Shown here: one piece after another, positions 1-5,888 of the stretch
How the letters are laid out: every line of letters begins with the position of its first letter
Position numbering within the stretch: position 1 is the first letter of the stretch
Origin: JACQNR01 sp049515175
Lineage (GTDB): Bacteria > Acidobacteriota > Terriglobia > UBA7540
DNA: 8,383 bases
Reading direction: 5' to 3'
NCBI GenBank assembly: GCA_049515175.1
Contig: JBEKUI010000207.1
Coordinates: 1 to 8,383, forward strand
Program-made: the position numbers and the translations under genes
Notes under the pieces: generated by a model
Seen by the model: the letters and a program-made list of their open reading frames with translations, nothing else
Told to the model about the DNA's origin: nothing
Database searches by the model: none

Positions 1-10
1 ACCGGGCGCG

Positions 11-961
11 CTAGGCCAGATACTTCAGACTGAGATCAATGAGCTTCTGCGTGCCGGCGTAGGGCTCGCCGTCGCCTTCCCATTCCATGGAGAAGTAACC
101 GCGGTAGCCGGCCGCCTTCGCGATCTCGAAACATTTCGCGACATCCACCGTGAAGAGCTTGTCCTTGTCGCCCACTTCAGAATCTTTCATGTGGGCGATA
201 CCGTAAGCGTGTTTGAACATCGCCGCCATGGCGCGGTCATTAAACTCCTGGTCATGGGTAAGCATGGAGTTGCAGAAATCCGGCAGCGCGCGGAGATATG
301 GATTGTTCACCTTTTCAAGAATCTCCACGATATAGAAAGGGTCCTCGGTGGTGTTGTCGTCGTTTTCGAGATTGGCCACCACGTTCTTCCCCGCCGCGTA
401 CTCGGCCACCTGCTTCAAACTCTCCACCGCGCGCGGGACATCCGGCTTGACATCTTTGACCCCCGCGATATGGAGACGTACGCTGGGCGAGCCCACGGCC
501 GCGGCGATATCCATCCACTTCTTGCTGGTGGCAACGGCCTGCGCGCGCTTCGCGGCATCGGGGTGATAGAAGCTGTCGCGAGCGTCCACGGGGATGTCGA
601 TGATCCGCGAGCCCGCCTTCTCGGTGGCTTCGCGGAGTTCCTGAATGTAGGCCGGTTCCGTCGAGCGGAAATGAAAACTGAGCGGCTCGATGTTGTGCAC
701 GCCAAATTTCCGGATCACCATGGCGCCGAAATCTTTCAAGTCCATGCCGGGCTGCTTGGAATCGCGCGCCCACTTATTGCCGGGGGCATCAATGAACATG
801 CGAAACGGCCAGGAGGCCACGGCGAGCCGCTCGCGCGGAGCGGTCGGAAACTTGATCTGCGGTCCGGAAGCCGCCAGGAGGGCGGGCCGGCCCACAGCCT
901 GCGTGGCGACAGCCAGCGCTGCCGCACGCTTCAAGAAATCACGTCGGGATGAGTTTTGCAT
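11..961 (-). CDS. Tat-exported sugar phosphate isomerase/epimerase-like TIM-barrel protein
   Basis: The 316-aa product starts with a twin-arginine signal: SRRDFLK at residues 5-11, then an Ala-rich hydrophobic stretch to about residue 30, with cleavage likely after ALLA. The rest resembles the xylose isomerase-like / AP endonuclease 2 TIM-barrel superfamily. Candidate divalent-metal ligands fall where the family expects them near strand ends: E199 (in NLEN), D228 (in LPDFCN), H257 (in AHMKD) and E293 (in SMEWEG). Length is normal for the family. The ATG at 961 has a GAGG ribosome site (970-973) eight bases upstream, so the start is well supported. Tat export implies that it folds, perhaps with metal, in the cytoplasm and works in the periplasm. 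It is divergent from the Gfo/Idh/MocA gene across 143 bp. The substrate is unknown; members of this superfamily act as isomerases, epimerases, dehydratases or 3-keto-glycoside-cleaving enzymes. The fold is confident; the exact reaction is not. Confidence 0.88.
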   Translation of the reverse strand: MQNSSRRDFLKRAAALAVATQAVGRPALLAASGPQIKFPTAPRERLAVASWPFRMFIDAPGNKWARDSKQPGMDLKDFGAMVIRKFGVHNIEPLSFHFRSTEPAYIQELREATEKAGSRIIDIPVDARDSFYHPDAAKRAQAVATSKKWMDIAAAVGSPSVRLHIAGVKDVKPDVPRAVESLKQVAEYAAGKNVVANLENDDNTTEDPFYIVEILEKVNNPYLRALPDFCNSMLTHDQEFNDRAMAAMFKHAYGIAHMKDSEVGDKDKLFTVDVAKCFEIAKAAGYRGYFSMEWEGDGEPYAGTQKLIDLSLKYLA

Positions 962-969
962 CAGGGCAA

Positions 970-973
970 CCTC
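970..973 (-). promoter_or_regulatory. Ribosome binding site of the Tat-exported isomerase gene
   Basis: GAGG on the minus strand, eight bases before the ATG at 961. It fixes the start directly ahead of the twin-arginine signal. Confidence 0.6.
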
Positions 974-1030
974 GGAATGAAAATGGGTGTCGCGCCGGGC
1001 CTTATCCTTTCCACGGCTGTGTCCCGGCAG

Positions 1031-1039
1031 TGATAGAAT
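1031..1039 (+). promoter_or_regulatory. Extended -10 promoter element for the Gfo/Idh/MocA gene
   Basis: TGATAGAAT matches the extended -10 pattern (TG, one base, then TAGAAT, 5 of 6 with TATAAT). No good -35 hexamer lies 16-18 bases upstream, as is usual for extended -10 promoters. Transcription would start near 1046, giving a leader of roughly 60 bases. It was read by eye and is only moderately specific in GC-rich DNA. Confidence 0.4.
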
Positions 1040-1068
1040 CCGCTTCCTGACCGCTCAGCGTCAAGCGG
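1040..1068. promoter_or_regulatory. Nested inverted repeat, candidate operator or leader hairpin
   Basis: Outer arms CCGCTT (1040-1045) and AAGCGG (1063-1068) are perfect reverse complements. Inside them, GAC-c-GCT (1049-1055) faces AGCGTC (1057-1062) with one unpaired base. The dyad begins immediately after the extended -10 element and covers the expected transcription start, where a bound repressor would block initiation. It could instead fold as an RNA hairpin. No regulator gene is visible nearby. Confidence 0.4.
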
Positions 1069-1093
1069 GAAAAATCGGGCGGCCGCGGGGATC

Positions 1094-1100
1094 AAGGAGG
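1094..1100 (+). promoter_or_regulatory. Strong ribosome binding site of the Gfo/Idh/MocA gene
   Basis: AAGGAGG is a near-perfect anti-16S match, four bases before the ATG at 1105. The spacing is slightly short but workable, and it fixes the start. Confidence 0.75.
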
Positions 1101-1104
1101 AAAA

Positions 1105-2280
1105 ATGGAAAGCAGGGTCCGGGTCGGAATCGTCGGCGCGAAATTTGCCGCGCGTTTTCATTACGAAGGTTTGCGGCGCGTGTACGGCGTGCCGGTGGAA
1201 ATCGTCGGCGTGACTTCAAGAACCAAAGAAACCGCCGAGTCGTTTGCTCGCGAGCGCGGCCTGAAAGCGTTCGCCACTTTCGAGGAACTGTGCGACGCCT
1301 GCGACGTTGTCGATCTCTGCTCGCCTGGGAATACCCACGAGCCGCTGGCGGTCGAGGCGCTCCGGCGCGGGAAGCATGTCGTCATCGAGAAGCCCTTCAC
1401 GGGCTACTACGGCCCCGGCACCGAAGATTTTCGCGGCAACACCTTCTCGAAGGAGATCATGCTGCGCGAGGCGATGGCGAGTTGCGACCGGATTCTCGCC
1501 GCCGCCCGCGAATCCGGAAAGAAGATCTGCTACGCGGAGAATTGGGTCTACGCGCCGGCGGTCCAGAAAGAGCGCGAAATCCTCGTCAAGAGCGGTGGGC
1601 AGATCCTTTGGATCATCGGCGACGAATCGCACAGCGGTTCGCACTCACCCTATTACGGCATCTGGAAATTCTCCGGCGGCGGCTCGCTGGTGGGCAAGGG
1701 CTGCCATCCTATGACCGCGGCGCTCTACCTGAAGCGCGCGGAGGGTGAAGCCCGCGACGGCAAACCCATCCGCCCCGCCACGGTCTCCGCGCGCACGCAC
1801 GAGATCACTCGCTTAAAGAATTTCCGCGACCTCGGCTTCCTCCGCACCACCTACGATGACATCGAGGACTACGGTCATGTGCACGTGATGTTCACGGACG
1901 GAACTGTCGCGGATATTTTCTCTTGCGAGCTCGTCATGGGTGGAGTGCACAACTGGCTGGAGGTGTTCGCAAACAACCACCGCACGCGCTGCAGTCTCAA
2001 TCCCATCGATGCTCTTGAGACTTATAACCCGGAGGAGAAATTCTTGAAAGATGTGTACGTGACGGAGAAAATCGGCACAAAACAGGGCTGGAGTCGTCCC
2101 GCTCCCGACGAGGACTGGCAGCACGGCTACCCCCAGGAATTTCAGGATTTCATGGAAGCTATCGCGGCGAGCCGCGAGCCGCTCTGCGGTGCCGAACTCG
2201 GCCGCGACACCATCGCGGTGCTCTACGCTGCCTACGTCTCCGCCGAGCAGCGAGGGGCGGAAGTCGAGATCCCTGCGTAG
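1105..2280 (+). CDS. Gfo/Idh/MocA family NAD(P)-dependent oxidoreductase
   Basis: The 391-aa product begins directly with a Rossmann strand and nucleotide-binding turn (GIVGAKFAARFH, residues 8-19). There is no signal peptide, so it should be cytoplasmic. The family signature EKP is at 95-97, with K96 the expected catalytic lysine. The C-terminal substrate domain carries GGGSLVGKGCHP at 191-202, with H201 matching the conserved histidine of the family. Between EKPF and the following helix there is an extra segment of about 20-25 residues (about 101-124), where typical members go almost straight into the helix. Members oxidise or reduce hydroxyls of sugars, inositols or sugar derivatives; the substrate here cannot be read. 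The start is fixed by AAGGAGG. It is divergent from the exported isomerase-like gene, a pairing that suggests shared sugar metabolism, and convergent with the receptor gene 24 bp downstream. Confidence 0.9.
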   Translation: MESRVRVGIVGAKFAARFHYEGLRRVYGVPVEIVGVTSRTKETAESFARERGLKAFATFEELCDACDVVDLCSPGNTHEPLAVEALRRGKHVVIEKPFTGYYGPGTEDFRGNTFSKEIMLREAMASCDRILAAARESGKKICYAENWVYAPAVQKEREILVKSGGQILWIIGDESHSGSHSPYYGIWKFSGGGSLVGKGCHPMTAALYLKRAEGEARDGKPIRPATVSARTHEITRLKNFRDLGFLRTTYDDIEDYGHVHVMFTDGTVADIFSCELVMGGVHNWLEVFANNHRTRCSLNPIDALETYNPEEKFLKDVYVTEKIGTKQGWSRPAPDEDWQHGYPQEFQDFMEAIAASREPLCGAELGRDTIAVLYAAYVSAEQRGAEVEIPA

Positions 2281-2304
2281 GGGGGTTGAAACGCGCCGTT
2301 ACTC

Positions 2305-5160
2305 TTAGAACTTCCACTCGATACCGAGCCGCGCTGTGCGTGGCGCCTGGATCGCAAGGGGCACGCGGGATTGAAATGTCGGGCCGGTCAGGTCAGCCTC
2401 CAGAGTGTTCTTGTTCAGATTCTGGATATTAAAGACATCGAGAAAACCCGAAAGGGTTCCTCGCCTCAGAGCAAATTCCCGGGCCACACGGGCATCCATC
2501 GTCATATTAAACTGAGTCTGAAATCCACCAGGGTGAGCCCGCGGTGTAGCGCGCACGAAAAATGGGCCCTGGTTGAAACCCTCCACAAACAGCATTCGGC
2601 CGAAAGGCAAGCCGTCGTAATACTTGACGACGGCGGAGAGTTGTATTTTGCCGGGAGCTATGTAGTACCCGGCTGCTTTGCCGACGAAAGCGCGATCAAA
2701 ATAGGTTCGGCTGGAGGCAAGAACCAATGTGTTCGGGTCCGCGCCCAGCGCCCCAACAAATCCCCAATCGTTCTCCAGCACCGAGTTTCCCGGGCTGGTT
2801 GATGCCAGTGTGCGCATGGCAGTGAAACTCGCCGAGAATGCCCAGGAATGGTCGAGTGGTTTGTTCAGGCGAATCTCGAATCCCTTGAAGCTTGCGTGAC
2901 CGCCGGGTGGATTGGTCAGTAAGAAAGAATCGCGCCCAAGCGCTGCGGGGTCGCGGTTGTAGAGGGTCAAGATCTGATCGTCGGAGTTCCCCGGAATTCC
3001 GTCGTTTCCTGGATCGGAAACTTGAACCGGCGTGTAATCCGCAGGCGGAACGCCGATGTTAGTGGCCGCGATCAGCCGGTGACTGTCACGTCGGAAGAAG
3101 CGCACGCCGGCGCGGAACCGGGAGGCCAATTCCTGATCGAGGCCGACACTGACCTCATCCGTGAACGGCCCCGAGAGTCGGCGGTCGAGCGCGGAGTACG
3201 GTCCACCAAATGTGCGCAGCAGCATCGAAATCTCAGCTGGCTGTATCGCTTGATCGCCATTGGAGTCCTGCCACGAAAAGACCTGGCCGCCGATCGCCGC
3301 GGGATTTCCGAAATCGAGGTAACGGCCCTGAAGAAGATGCGCGTAGCGCGACCAACTGGCGCGCAATGCCGGCCCGCGGCGCGTGGTCGGCACGACAAGG
3401 CCGGCGCGGGGTTGAAGCGCCGTCCAGCGAATTCCAGTGGCCACGCCCGCAGCTTTTCCTGAGGAAGAATCCAGCCGCAGGCCAAGCGGAAGCCGCAACC
3501 ATTGTGCCGGCCGCCAGGCATCCTGAATGAATAAGGCGACGTTTTGGGTGTGCGACTGCGTGGCGGCTGGCGTGTTCCAGCGCGTCAGTTCCGCACCTAA
3601 CCCGTTGACCAGCACCTCGTCGAAGCCACTCAGCGAGTCCCAGCGGTTTGAGATGGTGCTGCGCTGCCAATCCCCGCCTGCGTTCAAACTGTGGTTTCGG
3701 CGCTCTGCTTGAGCAAGCATTTTCCCCTGATAGCGAGTTCGAATTCCGGCGAGCGCCAGCGGTGCGGTACCTGTCCGGGTCATGAGCGGCAAATCGACGA
3801 TGCTGGATCCTTCCAACCGCGGTTGTATCCCGGAAGAAAGGATCGCATGGGCAATTCCAAAACCTGCCGCGAGCCAGGTAGTAGAGTTCAACGTTCGTTG
3901 CCCGCGCGCCTGAAATTCGTGGAAGCTGTGATTGCCACGCGTCGTGGCACTCGGCGCGAGGCGTGGCTCGGCGCCCTCGTGCGAGTCGGAGATATGCTGG
4001 CCGGAGTAGAGTAGGTCCAAGCGCTCAGAGCCACGAGAGAGTGGCGTGAATTCCGCCAAGGCGCGGTAGACCCTCACGTCGATAGGTTGTGCAAATCCGC
4101 CGAGGGTTTTGGAGAGTTGCTGAGTCGACAGCAAAACAAAGAAGGGCCAGGCCGCCGCGCGGAGCGGAAGCTTCCCACCCAGTTGGCCCGATCCGTCGGC
4201 CAGATGGTTGAAGCGCTCTGGCCCGGGAAAGTGAAAGCCACGGAGGCGTGCGTCCATGTTGTCGCTCTGTAAACTGCGGCCGGAATAGAACCATCGAATT
4301 GCCCGGTGCAAGTCTCCTGCCGGCTGTGGAGTCGAGAGCATCACGTTGACGCCGGAGCCCACGAGCAGCGCGGGCTTTGCCCCCGCCACAGTGTGCAGTT
4401 CCGAAACTGCATCCAGGTCCGGGTCAGCAAGCGGACGCCCGGGCTGGTAGGGATCCGTCAAGTTGAATCCGTTGAGCTCATACTGATTTTCGGTCCACGA
4501 CGTGCCCAGGGCGCCGAACAGCGCGGACTCGCCGGTGCGCAGGCCGCCCACGTCGAGACGATCGGTCACGGTGGAAGGCTCCTGACTTTCGAGAAGCCCC
4601 CAGACGTTGCGAGAGTTGGGAAGTTTGTTGATTGAAAACGCTCCGAACTGAGTGCCCCAAGATACTTCCAGTTCCACAGCACTCGGCTGAGTGGTGGAGA
4701 GTGACGTGCCCGCAGCTGAGGCAAGAGTTAAATTCAATTCGAGAGTGACTCCGGATCGAATCTCGACATATTGCCGGATCACGGTGTGCCCATCCGGCGT
4801 CGTCGCTTTCAATACGTAGTCGCCGGGGGGAACTCCCACGAACTGAAATCTGCCGGAAGCGCCGGTTGTTGCCTTAAAGACGCGCCCTCTCCCGGCTTCG
4901 AGTGTGAGCCGCAAGGTTACACCCGGGAGTGGTTCTTTCGCGGGTCCCCTCGCAATTCCATGGAGCACTCCCGGTCCCGGCTGGGCGCTCGAGGGAAAAG
5001 TCATAGCTCCCAAGACCCAAACAAAGAAGAAAACCTTCTCAAGTATTACCACTATAGTTAAGTGGCCAAGGGAGCCGCAGCGTGCGACACGAACGCGGTC
5101 AAGAGATCGAGCGTTTGCTCCACCCAGAGCGGGATTCTCATGATGACCACTCACGGGCAC
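2305..5160 (-). CDS. TonB-dependent receptor-like outer-membrane protein (Oar-like, carboxypeptidase-regulatory domain)
   Basis: The product is up to 951 aa. A hydrophobic signal segment (about 36-59, ending SSAQ) precedes a carboxypeptidase-regulatory-like beta-sandwich (about 64-147, with GRFQFVGVPPGDYVLKA). A plug-like region follows at about 170-280, including ENQYELNGFNLTDP. The rest looks like a long beta-barrel. The last residues GIEWKF end in phenylalanine, the usual outer-membrane insertion signal. This order is typical of large Acidobacteria receptors, and no SusD-like partner is present. An EF-hand-like loop lies at 632-643 and another acidic Gly/Asn loop at 716-728. The start is uncertain: the GTG at 5160 has no spaced ribosome site, the GTG at 5154 has AAGAGG five bases upstream, and the GTG at 5052 would remove an unusual 36-residue lead before the signal. 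The role is probably TonB-driven uptake of a sugar or peptide ligand, or surface binding; the ligand is unknown. Confidence 0.88.
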   Translation of the reverse strand: MPVSGHHENPALGGANARSLDRVRVARCGSLGHLTIVVILEKVFFFVWVLGAMTFPSSAQPGPGVLHGIARGPAKEPLPGVTLRLTLEAGRGRVFKATTGASGRFQFVGVPPGDYVLKATTPDGHTVIRQYVEIRSGVTLELNLTLASAAGTSLSTTQPSAVELEVSWGTQFGAFSINKLPNSRNVWGLLESQEPSTVTDRLDVGGLRTGESALFGALGTSWTENQYELNGFNLTDPYQPGRPLADPDLDAVSELHTVAGAKPALLVGSGVNVMLSTPQPAGDLHRAIRWFYSGRSLQSDNMDARLRGFHFPGPERFNHLADGSGQLGGKLPLRAAAWPFFVLLSTQQLSKTLGGFAQPIDVRVYRALAEFTPLSRGSERLDLLYSGQHISDSHEGAEPRLAPSATTRGNHSFHEFQARGQRTLNSTTWLAAGFGIAHAILSSGIQPRLEGSSIVDLPLMTRTGTAPLALAGIRTRYQGKMLAQAERRNHSLNAGGDWQRSTISNRWDSLSGFDEVLVNGLGAELTRWNTPAATQSHTQNVALFIQDAWRPAQWLRLPLGLRLDSSSGKAAGVATGIRWTALQPRAGLVVPTTRRGPALRASWSRYAHLLQGRYLDFGNPAAIGGQVFSWQDSNGDQAIQPAEISMLLRTFGGPYSALDRRLSGPFTDEVSVGLDQELASRFRAGVRFFRRDSHRLIAATNIGVPPADYTPVQVSDPGNDGIPGNSDDQILTLYNRDPAALGRDSFLLTNPPGGHASFKGFEIRLNKPLDHSWAFSASFTAMRTLASTSPGNSVLENDWGFVGALGADPNTLVLASSRTYFDRAFVGKAAGYYIAPGKIQLSAVVKYYDGLPFGRMLFVEGFNQGPFFVRATPRAHPGGFQTQFNMTMDARVAREFALRRGTLSGFLDVFNIQNLNKNTLEADLTGPTFQSRVPLAIQAPRTARLGIEWKF
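3232..3267 (-). other. EF-hand-like calcium-binding loop encoded in the receptor barrel
   Basis: Residues 632-643 of the receptor read DSNGDQAIQPAE. They match the 12-residue EF-hand/dockerin loop at positions 1 (D), 3 (N), 5 (D), 8 (I) and 12 (E); the usual glycine at position 6 is Q. By position it should lie in a barrel loop. Calcium binding is an inference. Confidence 0.5.
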
Positions 5161-5284
5161 CTCTTAATCACAAAGCTAATGCTAGAGACATTTTTTGTCC
5201 CTTTCTGTTCCACATCTCTGTCGCTCTGTGGTAGGATGCAGGGAGTGAGTCGAAGAAAGTTCTTAGTTTCCAGTCGAGTTCGGG

Positions 5285-5290
5285 TTGACA
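5285..5290 (+). promoter_or_regulatory. Isolated consensus -35 hexamer (TTGACA)
   Basis: A perfect TTGACA sits upstream of the prepilin gene, but no acceptable -10 hexamer lies 16-19 bases downstream. The expected position falls inside the sigma-54 element. It may be chance, or a weak second promoter. Confidence 0.2.
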
Positions 5291-5304
5291 AGAGGTTCTG
5301 GTGT

Positions 5305-5320
5305 TGGCACTGTACGTGCA
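5305..5320 (+). promoter_or_regulatory. Sigma-54 (RpoN) -24/-12 promoter of the prepilin gene
   Basis: TGGCAC at 5305-5310, then TGTACG, then TGCA at 5317-5320. The invariant GG (5306-5307) and GC (5318-5319) are exactly ten bases apart, as sigma-54 holoenzyme requires. Ten of the twelve specified consensus positions match. Transcription should start near 5331, about 70 bases before the start codon. Pilin genes are classically sigma-54 dependent with a PilR-type activator, so the context agrees. The activator site has not been identified in 5161-5300. Confidence 0.6.
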
Positions 5321-5347
5321 CATCTCTCTTGGCTGGCGAAGAGGAAA

Positions 5348-5383
5348 AGCCCTTGAGTCGTGGAGGCACAGGGCTAACCCGTG
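5348..5383 (+). promoter_or_regulatory. Prepilin leader with two mutually exclusive hairpins
   Basis: Stem A pairs AGCCCT (5348-5353) with AGGGCT (5370-5375). Stem B pairs CAC+GGG (5367-5369, 5371-5373) with CCC+GTG (5378-5383) around a CTAA loop, with one bulged A. Both need GGG 5371-5373, so only one can form. Stem B ends two bases before the GGAGG ribosome site. A second GGAGG (5362-5366) lies in the loop of stem A. The layout could regulate translation, but no ligand class is recognised. Confidence 0.3.
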
Positions 5384-5385
5384 GC

Positions 5386-5390
5386 GGAGG
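5386..5390 (+). promoter_or_regulatory. Ribosome binding site of the prepilin gene
   Basis: GGAGG lies ten bases before the ATG at 5401. It decides this start over upstream in-frame start codons, which lie before the promoter and would place the prepilin leader peptide in mid-protein. Confidence 0.65.
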
Positions 5391-5400
5391 ATCGCGCCTA

Positions 5401-5883
5401 ATGCGTCGTGATGCTCGTGGATTCTCGCTAATCGAACTCCTTATCGTCGTTGCGATCATACTCATCATCGCCGCGATCGCCATTCCCAATCTTCTGCGCA
5501 GTCGTATTGCCGCCAACCAGGCTTCGGCCATCGGGAGCTTAAGAATCATCAATACAGCCGAGGTGACTTTCTCTTCGAGCTATGGCACGGGGTTCTCCAG
5601 CACGCTCGTCCAGCTCGGCCCACCGGCGAGTGGGCCGGTCACCTTGGCGGCGGCGGGACTGCTTGATAGCGTGCTGGCCTCCGGCAGCAAGAGCGGCTAC
5701 AACTTTACCTACTCCCCCACGTTGCAGGATTCACGCGGCATGTACAACGGTTACGACGTTAACGGCAACCCGGCCGCAGTCGGTCAATCGGGAACCGCCT
5801 ACTACTTCACCGACCAAACACACGTCATTCGAGGCACCACGACGGGCGTCGCGAGTGCCACGGACTCACCTGTCGCCCAGTAA
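5401..5883 (+). CDS. Type IV prepilin-like protein (pilin/pseudopilin, N-terminal methylation motif)
   Basis: The 160-aa product has a textbook class III signal: short basic leader MRRDARG, cleavage after G7, F8 as the methylated first residue, and E12 at mature position +5. A hydrophobic helix follows (about 8-32, ending AIPNLLRSR). The first 55 residues are strongly pilin-like. The C-terminal part (about 60-160) is small, rich in Gly, Ser and Thr, and includes GTAYYFTDQTHVIRG at 131-145. It contains no cysteine, so it lacks the disulfide-bounded D-region of type IVa major pilins. It could be a major pilin, a minor pilin or a type II secretion pseudopilin; I cannot choose. No assembly genes (pilB, pilC, pilD, gsp) are in the window. 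It is transcribed alone, from a likely sigma-54 promoter, and ends five bases from the convergent glycosidase gene. Open reading frame continues upstream to 5062, but that stretch overlaps the receptor gene and is not coding. Confidence 0.9.
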   Translation: MRRDARGFSLIELLIVVAIILIIAAIAIPNLLRSRIAANQASAIGSLRIINTAEVTFSSSYGTGFSSTLVQLGPPASGPVTLAAAGLLDSVLASGSKSGYNFTYSPTLQDSRGMYNGYDVNGNPAAVGQSGTAYYFTDQTHVIRGTTTGVASATDSPVAQ

Positions 5884-5888
5884 GGTCC

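Noticed and set aside
191..952. Plus-strand 253-aa frame opposite the Tat-exported isomerase.
   Set aside because: Arg/His/Gly-rich shadow with no domain; the minus strand has clear family motifs and a ribosome site.
2281..2304. Possible bidirectional terminator in the 24-bp convergent gap.
   Set aside because: There is only a G-run and no inverted repeat.
5187..5199. Inverted repeat GACA-TTTTT-TGTC and a repeated AGTCGA (5248, 5272) as possible activator sites upstream of the sigma-54 element.
   Set aside because: The arms are too short to separate from chance without comparison to other genomes.
5366..5400. Resemblance to a class I c-di-GMP (GEMM) riboswitch: GCACAGGGCTAACC matches 13 of 14 bases of one conserved half.
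   Set aside because: The GNRA-capped stem and the second conserved half (CGCAAAGCC type) do not follow, and the start codon comes 21 bases later, leaving no room for the aptamer. A covariance-model search would settle it.
5062..5400. In-frame upstream extension of the prepilin reading frame (113 extra residues).
   Set aside because: It overlaps the receptor gene on the other strand and the promoter region, and it would bury the prepilin leader peptide in mid-protein.
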